Assembly (NCBI RefSeq): GCF_001949145.1
Contig: NW_019091403.1
Location: 457,463-521,462 of the forward strand
Direction: 5' to 3'
Source: Acanthaster planci
Taxonomy: Eukaryota; Echinodermata; Asteroidea; Valvatida; Acanthasteridae
DNA: 64,000 nt
In this document: positions 14,451 to 28,600 of the stretch, in pieces
Position numbering within the stretch: position 1 is the stretch's first letter
Layout: each line of letters starts with the position of its first letter
Translations under genes and position numbers: made by a program
Notes under the pieces: generated by a model
What the model was told of the DNA's origin: nothing
What the model saw: only the letters and a program-made list of their open reading frames with translations
The model's database searches: none

Positions 14451-15944
14451 GCCCCAACTCCAGCTCAGCTAATATTGACATCAATTTGGCGCTTGTTTCC
14501 CAGGGCACTCCACGCGCCGTTTGGCAACACAGTGGGGTCTTGTTTGGCTTCCCCCTTGCGAGACGATACGCTCGCTCCTGATCAAATAGGACTCACTCTC
14601 CCCTCTTAAGCCCCCGTGCACTGCTCTCCCCCCCCCTCCATGCTCGGGTATCGGGTTGCGGGATCTGAACCGTTGCACCAGGGAGCAACTGCTCCCGTGA
14701 TGCGATCGAAACAGACGCAGAGTTCTGTTTGTCTGGCCTGCCCGGTCTGTATACAAAGCCTTCCTAACTGTTGGAAGGCTTTCCCCCCACCGTGTTCCTC
14801 GATGTAACAATGACATCTCTTTGGAGACGTGCACTCTTATCAGCGTTTCCAGATTACCTCAATGCCCGGCAATGTTTGCCCCAAAACTCGAGAAGCTGCT
14901 TGGCCAAATCTCGCACAAAGCCCTCCCTCGTGTTACCACTATGGGACATCAAGTGTACTTTGCGTAGAGCCCAACATCCCTTGGTTCTCTGGCTTAGCAC
15001 CGGTGAATTACAATTGGCAGAATATTTGCGCCAAGTTTGAGGGCTCGTGGAGTGGGGAGAGCAAAAGGATGTTGGTATTTGATTTCGGAGATGACTTGAT
15101 AAGACTCCTTATTGTATTGCGATTTCATTAGATAGAAATCTTGGTGCATTGATACAACTCGTAGGCTAATAATTCACACGAGGGAGGGGAACAGGACTTG
15201 TCAACACGATTTCCTAGCTCCGCAAGCAGGAAAAACCTTTAGCGATGGAATCATGTTTGGTAATGATAGAATGATGTACATGTCAGTTTCAGGTTCAGTT
15301 TAGAATCCGAGACCTCTTGAAAGCAGAGTGAAGAACCTGAAAATGGTGCAGAAACAAGAGATTTTCTAAGTACTTTCCGAGTCAAAAAAATCAAGACATT
15401 TCTCCGATATCAGTCATTTAAATATTTTCCTCTCTCTGATAAATTCTCTATACTCCTGATGTTTTTCTCTTGAGTCGAAGCAGTTTGGAATTCAGAGAGT
15501 TAAATATGCTGCTTTGAAATTCATGTGTGAAGTATTTTTTTTTTTTTAGGTGGACAGTTCAGAAAAAGCACCACTTCAGTAAATCATTTACATGTACATG
15601 TATGCCTAAAAACATTTCTGTCATTGTATGCACAATTATGAAAATATTTTAGCGTGCTGGTTTGATAAGCAATTTCCATTGTTATTCAAGGGTAGTATTA
15701 CCGACAATATTCATTCAATAAAGTTTTGGGCTGGACGCTATTACAGTCCTTTAAGCATATCTTTAATTCACACCAATTTCTATTTTTCCCAGAAGTCTAG
15801 TCCCCGTCCTCTCCCCCACAATTATCGAGGGGGAAAAAATTATCAAAATTCAGTAGACTCCAGCCACAGAATTTGATTTGCAAGTAAATACAGGGAAACA
15901 CGGTTAAAAGCTGAATTGCCTCATGAATTTGTCACCTTCTCCTC

Positions 15945-16240
15945 GAGAACGCTTTGTTGCCGGGGCCCCGGCCGATACAACGGGCCGTGCGAATCCCACG
16001 AGGCTGGCTCATTAAAAAGTGCCAATGCGAACCTGGCAAACGCCCAATTTTTCTCGTGGGATGGTCTAGGTCCTAACCGTCCTAACAACAGGGGGGCCCC
16101 TGGGCACCTCTGTGCAATCTTCTTCCTGCGTGAGCACCTTCCCAGCAAAAAATGCGCCGAAGGCGCGAGTTGTGTGCATGCAGTCAAGCGTGCATCCAAC
16201 GACAGTGGTTGTGCAATCAAGCGTAGGTTGCCTCTGCTGT
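15945..16240. other. GC-rich, CpG-containing block upstream of the first SASH1 exon
   Basis: This stretch is clearly richer in G+C and CpG than the surrounding AT-rich sequence, and it carries open frames on both strands that resemble no known family. It lies about 350 bases before the first exon detected. It could be a CpG-rich regulatory element or an internal promoter, or an unrecognised repeat. The sequence alone does not decide. Confidence 0.3.
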
Positions 16241-16592
16241 TAGAGTGACAGTTTACTGTATTTGACATCAGATTATCAATATTTTTTCCAACCGGGATGT
16301 GTTTATTCGATTTCTTCTGTCAGTCTCAAGGAAAGGTTCAAATAAATGGGGCCACGAGGCAAAGTTTAATCCTTAAAATATTTTGTTTGTTTAAGTGATT
16401 GCAACTCTTTATTTGATCAGGATTTAGTGCTGTAAAAGTTGACATACATTTTTCCAAATGTGCATGGAAATAAAAATCCCATGCATATTTGTATTTCCTG
16501 ATTGGTTAAAAGAGTGAAAATCATCATTGGTGTTTTGCCAGAAAGGAAATCAGAGATGTAAAATGTTACTGTTTCCTTGAACTATCCTGCAG

Positions 16593-16657
16593 GAATCTGG
16601 AGACAGGCAGCATAGTGGTTCCTCCTTGACCAGCACTGGAAGTGACAGCTCCTCTGG
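16593..16657 (+). CDS. SASH1-like exon a (first exon detected)
   Basis: The exon follows TATCCTGCAG and ends at GG|GTGAGT. It encodes a Ser/Thr/Gly-rich stretch beginning ESGDRQHSGSS and starts in phase 0 with no initiator Met, so the upstream coding exon is missing. It ends with two bases of a codon that the next exon completes as Gly. Confidence 0.75.
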
Positions 16658-19600
16658 GTGAGTACAAACAACAAGCTGTTACCCCTGATCATCAGGCTTG
16701 TAGTAAATCCCGGAAAATTTGTCCAACCATGCACAGCAGTGCAGTTCCACATCACTTGCAATCTCATTTGACTATTGGTATATGTGAACATAAAAAACTA
16801 CATATATGTTACCTGTATGTTTTTGGACAAATGTGGTAAAACATCTTGCTTGTGGACAGATGAATGTCCAAATGCATTTGGGCAGATACATGTAGGCATA
16901 ATGAAGTCTTTTCTTTTTTCGGGGTGGGGATGTGTGAACAATGATTCAGTTGGTTAATTCATGTTTTGGAGAAGCCAGATGCTAGGAATGGATAAATTGG
17001 CATCACAAGAGGGCGCTGTTCAATGTGGCTGACTCTAGTCTACAGCAGAAAGTTTTGCATGACTTTCATGGCTCATGTGCTTGTGGTAATACAAATATGT
17101 ACATGATGCATGTATCTGTCATTGGACAGATGCTTTAACCTGAATTTTTGGTGAGTGAAGGATGCGGAAAGTCAACAGGAAACAAAAAGTGCATTTGACT
17201 TACAGTTACAAGTATAAACAGTTGAATTAAGCAATTCAAAGGTTTCTTCAACCGGGGATGAGATTTGTCAGGCTTTTTCCAGATTTCAGAATTGTTCAAA
17301 CAATTTTTTTTTTAAATTTTGGAATATCCAAAGTTTAGCAATGTGAACTTGTGATGCGTAAAAGTTAATAAAGAACACAAGAAATGGGTTTGTTAAGGGA
17401 TGCCTTTAGGGAAACACAAATGTACATCAAAGACCCTGCACCACTGTGGGGCCCGCAAAAGGTCTTGCTGTGGATTTTCAATTTTCCTCCAATCGCACCC
17501 TTTTTCAACAGATTTTTTTTTCTCAGCTTGTGAAAATCAGAAGTTCCAAAATTTCCAACATAAAAGCATACCTGCATTCTCCTTTTTTCAGTCATATTTA
17601 TCTGAAACCTTTTGAGTTCCTTATCTGAAACCTTTTGAGTTGTGGAAAAATCAAATACAAATGTTACTAGTCCTACTGACAAAATACTAGTATGCTCTGC
17701 CTTTTAGAAACAACTTTAAAAAGCCGGTTAAGACACTTTTCAATCCTTAAATTTCTAAGGGAGAAGTGTATTTTTGCTCTTGATTTTCATAACAGAAGAT
17801 AGTCTTAGATCTGTTGAAATGTACTCAAAACATTTTTCTTCCATTTTCGAGCTGTATTTTAAAAATTGTCTCTTCTCTAAAGTCCTGAAAGATTCTTGTG
17901 TTTTGTAAGAGTGGTTGTGTGTATAGGCAAAGACAACAATTGAAAACAAAGTGTGGTTAAAGACTGGCGTCGCAGGAACCCCGCTGCTGAATTCCCAATC
18001 GTAGTTTGCAATTGAAGAGGAAATTGAGGAATCCTTTAATGCAGATGCACCTCCCCTGATGAAGTCTCGCACAGCAATTTCTCTTGAAATAGCTCCATCC
18101 TTGAAAGAACATCTTCTCACTACATTAACTTTTATTTTTTGCGGGTCTGCCTCTCAGGAAATTTGAAATGTCAGCTGTTAAACACAATTTGTTGTTGTAA
18201 ACTGAAAGGATGTTGGTATGACATTTACTCAAGCTCTTTTTTTTTCTTGCGAGTGTACCTTAGTAAAAAGTTAAGTGGAGATTGTTTTGTTAGGCAACAG
18301 TTTTAAGAGTTGGTGCTTTGCCAAAAACAAAACTCTGTCTGTCCAACATTTTAATTTACACGTGTTTTACTTGATTTCAAGAAAGAGGTTTTAGACACAC
18401 GGTATCGGATAAGTTGATTTCCAGGAGTGTTTGTGTTGCTTGTTGTCAGGAAAATAATATGTATGGAATATTGATTTGTGACATTGCTGTATCCCCACCG
18501 CTCTTGCCAGTATCCAGACTGTTTAGACATCCCCATTTTGTGTTTCATGCTCTCATCTTGTGCTGGAAAATATTTGTGGCCGACTCACAAAATAGGGGCA
18601 GATTATACACGTATGTGAATGCTTGTAGCATTTCTGGAAATTTGGGAGATGGAGCAGTATTGTCTCGAGTGAATAGGACAAAACTGATTCAGAGCGATCA
18701 CAAGCCAGTTTCCGCCAAGAACAATGTTTGATCAGCATGCACGTACATGACAGACGATTACGTACGGATTAAGGTTTGACCTTTCAAATGCCATCTATTT
18801 TAGGACTTTGATAGCCAAGCACATTCATTTTTCTTCCTGTCCTTGCACTTCTTGTAGCAACAGACGTCATGTTTTGGGTCCATGCCAGTTTTTTTTTTTG
18901 GGGGGGGGGAGTTTTGAAGGTTGTGTGTTTTGGTGTTTTTTGAATAGAATGTAGTCAGAGTATGTTACTCTCAGAAATTGAATCCATTGAATTCATGCCT
19001 TAAGTTTCCGTCTTCTCTGAGAGAATTTTTCTCCAATTAAAATTGACATTTACAAGAGTAATAGAACTGTTCAAAGGTTCAACATGATCTTTTGACAAGT
19101 GGTACAATCTGGCATAGCATACGGGAAGCAGTCTGTTTCCTATCTTCTGCTTCCGTTGCTCGGTATAACTTCCCATTACCCAACAGATGTTGAAGGTCAG
19201 TTCCCCATGAATATAAGAGAAAGAAAGTCAACATTAAGAGGAGAGGGAAATGGAGACTGTGGTGTGTCAGACTTTGAAATTGACTGGCAAAACTTTGTAG
19301 GACCCATCATATCCTTCATCGGCCTTCAATCTGGGTTTGAAGTCAGCCCCAATGGAAGTGAGTAATCGACACCAGAGATTTCCTGGCCGGGGAACTCTGA
19401 TTGGGCCGTACATGTAGTTCTCATTCCTCCTAACCAGAAAGAAACTGAAAGATAGTTCCACCTCATCAGAACCACATTTTGGCATTGAAGCCAGAGTCGG
19501 GGAAAATTTGGAACACAATTTGTGCCTCTGGATTATGGTGGTGTTGTGGATTCGATGCATTGTCACACCAGCTAACAGAGTGAAGGCATGCATGGCAAAC

Positions 19601-22600
19601 AAAGCCTCCGGAGTTGGTGAAAAGCAAGCAGTGGGTGGTGTGCGGCAGAGTGGGCTGCAGTACCTTTGAAATTGTTTCAGCCGAGTTGGACATGTGGAAA
19701 AACAGCTTTCAGCAGTGCCAGCAGGAAATGACAATGGACGCACTGTGAAAGTACACCGTAAAGCAACAACAAAAGTTACTCAACTTCGCAGCATGCCCAC
19801 ATGCGCTCAAACTTATCAGGGTGTTGCTCAAACGTCTTGTGGGGGGTTTGTTAATCCGTTCTTGACGAAATAGGATAGGTGGTTGCTACTGATTTGGATC
19901 CTTCCCAAGTTGCTAATTAAAGCGCGGCTTATCACAACTTTGGACTGACTTTTCTAGGCCGGAGAGCAACATTTAAAAAGAGTTTCGTACAATGCACTGC
20001 ATTGGTGACTAAATGTGAAGCAATAGTGGAGAGAAGTGTGTGAGAGGCAAGGGGACTGGACTAGTTGTCTGCACTGTGAGCTGAACTTGTGTTTGTGCCT
20101 GGAAGTTAAGATGTCTGGCGTGCGTTGGAAAATCAAGAAATGGCGGAGAGGAGAGACTCGGAAAGGGTGAGAGAGTGATTTTTCTTATGTCAGTCACTTT
20201 TTCCTGTCATCCGAATGGTTGCTTATCCACTTACTCTATTACGGACTTCGTGTACTTGACCTTGGCATAACTTGCTCTTTACACTGGATATGTACACGTA
20301 CTGGTACTAGTACATGAACAGTCTCATTGATGTGTACATTCGCTCTGTTTAGAGATTGTTGGTGTGTTTTAGGGCTTATTCGTTTCCTATCATTTCATTA
20401 ATTATTTGCACTGCCTTATTTCTGTCTTTCTTTTGACATTTTCTACTTATTTGGTGTGTGTGTGTTGACACATTTTACTCAGTTTTATTTGCTCTTCCTA
20501 GTATGGTGATTTTTTAGAAATTAATTCTTTTTTTTTCAAGTTTAAGTTGCCCCATCCATTCACCTCTGTGATCCTTTCCCAATGGATGGCATCAGGGGCA
20601 TGTCCAGGATAAATGACGAGGGTGGTCGTGCCAGTCTTGACCCACAACACACCCCATGATGACACAGACATAGATGTAGGATTCCTTAATTTTTTTCTGC
20701 CCTTTAATTTTATCCCCACCAGGTATCATCTTGCGCAAACTGCATATAATTAATATATTATTGATCCCCACGCTGGTAATGATTCCAGGTCGGGCAATCA
20801 TCGGCGGAGACTACTTGTCTGGGACTTATCTACTCAAACAAAAAAAAAGTGCTTATGATGTCGTCAATCCTTTCGTCGGGCTCATTGTTAATTCATGTAA
20901 AGGGCTTATGCCACTGTGTAAATGCCATCCGAAAACTTATATATGAAATTTTTGATAATGGATATTCAGCAAGGGAATGGCAAAGCCAAAGAGGAAATGG
21001 ATAATATGAGTAATGTTTTAATTGGTTAGACGTTACAGGAGGGGGAAACAGCTTGGTTATTATAGGTTAGGGGAGGTACATGTAGACCGTCTTGTGTGGT
21101 GCTGTGCCACATTTTGGAAATAGTTTAGAATTTTTTTAGCCTGGAGGACAATGTTGGGAATGATGACACAACATCTTGGATAGGGAACCAGACTGGGCCA
21201 TTTATTAACAATTTGCCCAGGACTGTTAAAGCAACTCTTTCTTTGAGTCTAGGAAAATGAGGCTACCACCCCATGGTAAACATACAACCACTTTGAGGGT
21301 CCCACTTTGTACAAATTTCCCAAAAATAAAAGCTTGCCTTCCTGTTCAAGTAGTCCAGCCCTCTTTTTTTTTTTTTTTTACAAAATCTCCCGTTCTTGGG
21401 CCATAAAAGAGTAGAGAAATTAAGGACAAACCGTAACTCGGTCTATCTAGGCTGTTCTGTGCCTGAGCATAGGTCTGCAGCCCGAGACAACTTCATAATT
21501 TGTGTTTGATTGCAACCAAGAACGTAGAGAAATTCAGATACGAAGAATTTTTTGCACCAGTTTTTTTTCCATAAGAAAAACTTGTGTGAGTGTTTGTTTG
21601 TTTTATCAATGTACTTTATGGTTTGCAAAGATCATTCATGAGTTTTTTATTGTGTAAAAAATGTTAGCAATTTCCGTACTGGAACGTATCCTGTCAGTAG
21701 TGTACGGTACATGTAGGCGCGTGGGTGGCAGTAGGGATTTTGTTTGCCAGACAGTGCCCCATCATGCCTTGCATTCCAAAACTTTTTGGAATGACTTCAC
21801 TGAAACTGGTGTGTCTTTGTAAATTGCAAGTGGGTTTTTTCCAAACTTGGTTTCTTTTGTAACTTTAGGCCTGTGAGTTGAGACCCTGCGGCCCAATGCA
21901 GCACTGTTGTCTGCCACAGAAGCAACAAGTTGTCTATACTCAGTCCCAAGCTTGGAATATGTTATCTTTGGTTGCCAGGCCAAATGTTAAGCCACAGTTG
22001 TGGAGCAATAGGTGAAGACCAGCCCAAGATGAAGTTCAGATTTTGGACTCCGGGAAATCCCCAAACCATCCCACTGTTCAAGTGATGGTTACCAAGTCTG
22101 ATCTGTATTGAGATAAGTATGTTTTGAAATGCCAAAGTTAAAAAAAAAAAAAACCTTTGGGAGAGCGAAGTGTAATTCATTTATCAGTGAAGATTAATGA
22201 TTTTTCGGTCCAAAGTCCATGTTTAGCCTGAAGGGGCTGTCCCTTTGTGACATATCAAAGGGCCAAATGCAGAACATAATATGTCAAATTAATGTCTGGC
22301 ATACCTCTTTGTACATTCCACGTTTGGTAATGATAAGTGGGCGGAGCTTCGGCTGTTGCCAGTGGTATTGTGGCCTCAGGGCACCTCAAGGGGCGATTGC
22401 TTTGTCATTGTTGTACTTTTAGAACAAGTTGGACAACTTGTAAACAGAACATTTTGATTGTAGACAGTCCATAGTCCTCATGGTGTTTTTCACCGATGCC
22501 GCTCGCCACACCTTTATTTACTTCCTTCAGATATTAAAATCACAGAGTGGTGTTCACTGTTTCAAATACTCTGTCAGTTTGCTTGAAGTTGAGCTCCACC

Positions 22601-25600
22601 TGTGGGAGACTGAGAGGGTTGTCTCAGGTGAAGTAGGACAGCCTTTTATCAGTGTTCCTGAACTTGGTTACAGTTTCTTTAAATTCTCCTCCAATTGAAA
22701 TTCAAATATGGATGAGGAGCATTGTGTTCATGACGAGGACAAAATTCCTCAGAGAAGGAGGTCCGTGCCGCATCACTTTGGCCGAACAAAGCAGAATTTC
22801 TCAGAGCAGTGGCATAGGGCGACAACTTGGTGCTCAGCGCTCACTGAATCGAAGAAGTAAGTAGCAAAGAGACTCAGAGGCAAACAAAGGGGGGGGATTC
22901 ACTTGAAAGAGCTGGGGTTGCATCTGTCACAAGTTGCTACTAGTCGCTGCAAGTCCAACATTAGTCATCCAGTCACAAGCTAAATCACAGACTGTTCAGA
23001 TGAACTGTAACAGAAGTGACTGATCTTGTGACTGGAAGGGTGCTTGGCGACTTGTGATGAAGTTGACTACAGCCTTGCCCCAGACTTTGGCCAGTCTACT
23101 TGACTACCTCGGTTCCCAGACCAAACAAATCCTGACGGTGTTTATCACCCGTCAAATGATTGAGACTTAATCATCGTAGTAAATGAATGGCCGTGTTGAG
23201 ACAACCAAATCGAACCCAAAATTTCACAGACAGAAACAAACTGAAAATCGTCCATTGTGACAACTAATGATGAGATGGGTTGAGTGAAGCCGTATGTGCA
23301 AAATGGGGCTCAGAGAAGGCGTTTTCAGGATGTCTCCACTTTTTTGGTGAGTAGTCATGGGGCCAGGGATAAGAAGGCAGTCCTGTAAACTAGCCCCAGT
23401 CTGGGGCTAACCACGGCCCTGCTCATTTCAGGTATGCGTCTGGGTGCGCGAACAGCTGTTTTTCAGGTGGGTGAAGAATGTTATCGGTGTCTTGTATGCA
23501 CAGAAATTGTGACCTCAGTTGTGACTGCGGTCGGTTTGTGTGTCTTGAGGGGAATGAGAATACGACAGACCAACCCACGTCACATTTGGCATTCCATGGG
23601 TCTTCTCGACCATACAAAATGGAAGTCATGGCGGTATAAAGATGACTCACTCTATTAGTTGGTCCAGCCATGGTCCAGCTGTGGAAAGAAATGCCCAGCA
23701 ATTTCTGGCTTTTATTTTGACTGAAATGGTTCAACCTTGCATTGTGATTTGTTTGTTTCCCTGGTAACATGAGTGAACCGACAGCTACCATTACAGGTGG
23801 CCATTTTGGATGCCCAAGTTTGTTATGAACATGAAAATACAATCAAGAATTAGAAAATAACTTAGAAGCCCTCTTTTCCAATTTTGCATTTGCACAATTT
23901 GCATACCTAATTTTTTTCAAATTAATTTTTAAAAACTTCACAGAGAGCATAAAGTTAGACTGTGTAGCGTAAGGTCCCTGTGCCAAAATTTGCTGTGTTC
24001 ACTGAGCTGCGACTGTATCCTGGATACAGTCAGTCAGTCACCTCAGTCCCCCCCCTTCTCATCATGTGATCGCCTGACCCATAGTCCTTCTGACCTTGGG
24101 CTTTCTAACTCCAAGCCATAACCTGGAGATGGACCAACAACTTTCTATTTTTATCCAATCATGCTTGTTCTCTCAGTAAAGCATTTGTATCCTATGGTCT
24201 GACTCCAATGGCAATGGAAAATTTTCAGGAGGGGTTAATATAAACCATGAATGGCCAGGGTCACAAATAGACAAGGTTTAGTCCGCTGGATAAATATATG
24301 ATAGGGCTTTTCCCCTGTCGTGACATGCATGAAATATACTTTTCAGCGTAAAAAAAGAAACCTGAATTTACTGAATCAGTGTGGTATGGCCGGCTCTGGG
24401 GATTTTTAGTTGGAAAAACCCCTCTTGGAAAGGCCCCGCTGCTGGTTCACTTTGACCGTTCTTGATCTGTGCCCCGCCGAGCTAGGTTTTGAACCTTTCC
24501 AGAGTTGAATTGTATTCCTGAACAGGAAGTAGTCGTTCATGCTCGGTAAGTCAGCTCTTATGTTAACAGGGTATTTCCCAGTGATGTCATTGGATCGCCT
24601 GGAAGTGTATTGTTCGGTGAGAAACTGAAAAATTCTGGTGCCCAGTTTGCCCTTGAAATATTTTGCTGTTAACTTCCTCATGCTTAGAAGCTAATAATGG
24701 TTAGACTTGGTTGCTCTTTGTAATTGGATGGTGCTGTGCTGCATCATAAATTTTGAGGAAATCTGTTTGTTGACATGCACAAATCCCATCTGAACTTGTA
24801 AAGACACCAAGCCTTAAAAGCAGGATTTCTGGTTGCTCAGACGTTTCTGTGCTGTTCCAAGTTTATGCAACTGGGGCATTTCTCACCAAAGTTCTGTTAC
24901 ATACCGAGCAAAAAAGGAAGAAAAAGGGTTACCAGCAGACTAGTACTGGAGACCGGTTACCCGCTCATTTCTGCGTAGCACAAATTTCTGCCAAGCAATG
25001 TTCTACTTGATTTGTCTGCATGTCTGTGGAGCCGTTTGCTTGCCATTGCTGGGTCATTGTTGTAGAAAGGTCCTTTCACTCGTCCAGTAACAAGTCCTTT
25101 CAGAAGGCCAGTCGTATAAGTAAACGGGTGAACAGTGACAAGAGAACACTTTGGTCACAGGTCCTTTACGTAGCTTGTGACTTGGTTTTAAGACTGAATG
25201 ACTTGTGGCCAGCTTGCAGACTTGTGATGGACTTGATTACATCGTTGACCATTGGTTGGCACAGAGGGCAAATATTCACCTCATCGCATCAAGCAGTACA
25301 ATGAGAACGAGAAAGAAGCCGCAGAATTTGCATAAAGGAACTGTAGACACTGAACGATGGAAAGCGTGCATGCAAACATCAATTCATTGGGCCAGGAAAT
25401 ACGCTAAAAAAGACAGGGTCTGTTTCGTGAAAGAATTTTTCTATGTGTATCTGTGCCAGAGTTCATGACATGATAAAAAGCAGCATGCCAGGCTAGACCT
25501 GTGTGTTTCTGTCTATTGTGGATGAAAACCTTGATGGAATGAAGATCGGGCTTGTGCAGATGTCCCCGTGTCCTTTGAGCCTGAAATCCATTGTTATGGA

Positions 25601-28600
25601 ATTTGGTTGGCTGGTCACATGTTTACATATTGACTTCTGTGTTTTTTCATTCAATCATTTGCTCGTTTTTTTTCTTATTTTCCTTTAGTCTTTCTGTTAG
25701 TGTGCATGGCTGCTCATGAGAATATTCATCCCAGCTATTCAAACCTCAGTCAATAATTTTTTTTATTAAAGAAAAAAGAAATAAAGTTATCCTTCAGAGC
25801 TTGTGTTGGTATTCCCTTCACATGGGCATATACCACCACAAACGAAAAAAAACCAAAGGATCCAAAATGTTAACATTTCAGTAATATTCTCATATTTCTG
25901 CCCCCCCCCTTGGTGGCACCTTGATTCCAACCACAAATTCAGTTGTAACAACTTGCAGAATACACGTAGCCTTACTTTGAAACCCATTGTGTGCATGGAG
26001 TGGGTTGTGTTACCGGTTTTCGGAGCCCACAGGTTAAACTTTCAACTGTCCGTACCTTGGAAAGTTTCCACCAGTATGGTGGACACCTTGCATTTTTCCT
26101 GAATTTTTACTTCCTGTTCTGGGCTTTTGATTTGCTTTGAAGTAGTTATTTATGTAAAGCGAGCAGAAGGTGCAGTAGGTCTGTATGAAAGCATGTGATG
26201 GGCTTGTGGTGTTAGCTCAAAAGACAATTTTGCTCCTGTTCTTTGTCCGTTGCTGGTCTTTCTACACGTCTGTGTTTTTGTTGCCCAGTGAATCGAGGCA
26301 CCGTGGGCGGTTGCTGCAGACAGGCCTGGCATGTCACTTTGTCGAAAATACGAGGAAATGTCCGGTAATGTGAGAACTGCGGCTGTGGGACTGATTGAAG
26401 TAATTTGTAAAATTCAGAAATCAACGTTTTGGCTGTTGCTGGCGATTGTGGCTTGAAGTCAAGGAGGTAGCCCTAAGTTGCCGTGTGAAAAATGGCACAC
26501 AGATGGTTGAGACGGATGTCCCTTTCGGCTCCCAACTTGGGCACAGAGACATTACAGACAAATGAGTAAGTACAGGTTGTGTGCACGTGACTCAGGCAGT
26601 GCCTCCTGGGGTCCATGTCAGAGGTTGTTTTTATGTTTTGGGGACTGGAGCTACAAATGAGGAGCGGGTCCAGTTTGAAGTCTTAGCTCTTGGAACAAAG
26701 TTCCAGGTGTCTGGAGACTTCCTCGGTGGCCAAGGGAATCACAGGTTACATTTGGCAGACTCGGACAGCATCGGTGATGATGTCATCATTAGTGGCTGCG
26801 GCGGTTCATTCTCCAAGGATCAACCTTGCCGCTTTGGTTCTGCCCCCTTTTGGCACCCATCTGAATGCATTGATAGCAAACGAGCAGTTGCATAGGTGCA
26901 ACGTATTCTTGGTGTTGAGCCTCGCGTTTTAGTTAGGGTTGGATTTTGGATATTGATCCGTAAATTTGTTCTTTTTGTCTTTTTTCCCACACAGGCCGAC
27001 ATCTCCGGAGCACGCAATGAGCACAACAACAGAGGATGGAGGTAAGATATCAGAGCTTATTTATCCAAAACTTTGCTCACTTTCTGGGTGCATTTCTGCC
27101 CAGAAACTTCAAGTACTCCATCCAAAACTAATTCCTCCCCTTCCTGTCTATTGAAATCACTGAAAAGTCACATAGATTGATCCCCGGACCAGGATAAGAT
27201 TCCACCGCTTTGATGACATCATACTAATTACATTGAGTGCTACATGCATCTTTAGCTAACAGGTGTTGTGGCTTAAAAAGGCATGTGCACTTTGAGTACA
27301 GGTGTGATGTTACCAAGATCGAAACACCTCTTCAGATTGTTCTGTAAGTCTGCATTTTATGAGAAGAGAACGGCAGCTCTGAAAGATGGTGACTGCTCAA
27401 AAGCCCTTTTCTTGCCCCACACAAATTTGTCGTTGGTCTCGTAATTTTGCCGAACTATGTTCTCCAGAGCAGGTGATATTTTTGTCCCTTTTTTTCCGCT
27501 AGTGAAGATGTTGCTTTTGATTGATCATTTTCCCTGGGGTGCAATGATTTGATAGTTGTGCAGGATCATCAATAATGTGCGATGGAGTCAGTTCTGGGGG
27601 AGGGGGGCGATAATTTACAGAGCTGTCATAGACAGCCACTGGCGGAAACCGCTTTAACCACGCATTTCCTGTCTGGTACGAGTAAGGATGAGTTATTTTC
27701 CCATTGACCACAAACGACCGAGGGACAGGAACAGAAGGGGAAGAAAGGAAAAAAACCCTGTCATCGAAGAGCACAGAGTCAGGAAACCAACTCCAGATGA
27801 CAGGTCCCCCGCTAGGTTTTTTTTTTGCAGTGACACACCTGATGGAGAGAGTGATATGTCAAAAAGATGTCATCAAGATTAATTACTCTGGATTTTCGGG
27901 GCTATTGAGTCGTTTTACACTCGCTACTGGATTTTTCTGCCAAAGACATTTCCAGATTCAGTTGGAATACCGCACTTGAGGCCAAAACTGCATCCCTGTT
28001 TAAACGTGTCTTTCAAAATACTTCCCTGTACATTACAAATGTAAACTGAGTCCTTGAAATTACCACTCCAAAAATTGTTCTTTCAAACCCCACAAAACAA
28101 AGGAAAGATATTAAGTTTGTAGCAGTCAGGACTATGTACTATTGAATGTCAGGACTATGTACTATTGAATGTCAGGACTATGTACTATTGAAATATATGT
28201 TACGGGAGACCTATTAAGATCATTCATCATATCAGTGTTCAAAAACAATTATGAATCTGAACTCGTAGAAATGGGTAATCTTCTCAGGCCCCCTGTGAGA
28301 AATTGATTGAAGGTCATGGTGGGGAATTTCCATTATGTCTAAATTCAGCTTTTTTACAAGATGATGAATGAAAGAATGTGGCATCTATTTCAGCAAATAA
28401 ATAATAGGCACGTGGGAAATTTGCATAAGTAGTGACTGTCTGGGTAGGTACTCTCGAGGAGACCCAACCCACACTTAATGTGGGGGAGGATTTTTTTACA
28501 AGATGATGAATGAAAGAACATGGCATCTTTTGAGATGACATAAGACCTGCACTGTCTGGATACATCACGGGCTACAACGTAGTCAAGACGGGGAAAATAC

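Larger units (their letters stand above)
1..16592. other. Non-coding 5' flank or upstream intron of the SASH1-like gene
   Basis: I found no exon here that I can support. Open frames are short and lack recognisable domains or paired splice sites in a useful phase. Because the first exon found (16593) starts behind a splice acceptor, at least part of this stretch must be an intron or the gene must have exons further upstream. It holds a fold-back repeat at 9097-9198, a tRNA-derived SINE near 10380-10606, a short TTTG run near 11148-11171, pyrimidine-rich tracts near 12080-12180 and 14225-14450, and a GC-rich block near 15945-16240. Confidence 0.6.

Noticed and set aside
19267-19743. 158-codon open frame on the - strand
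   Set aside because: No domain, no homologous pattern and no supporting exon borders in phase.
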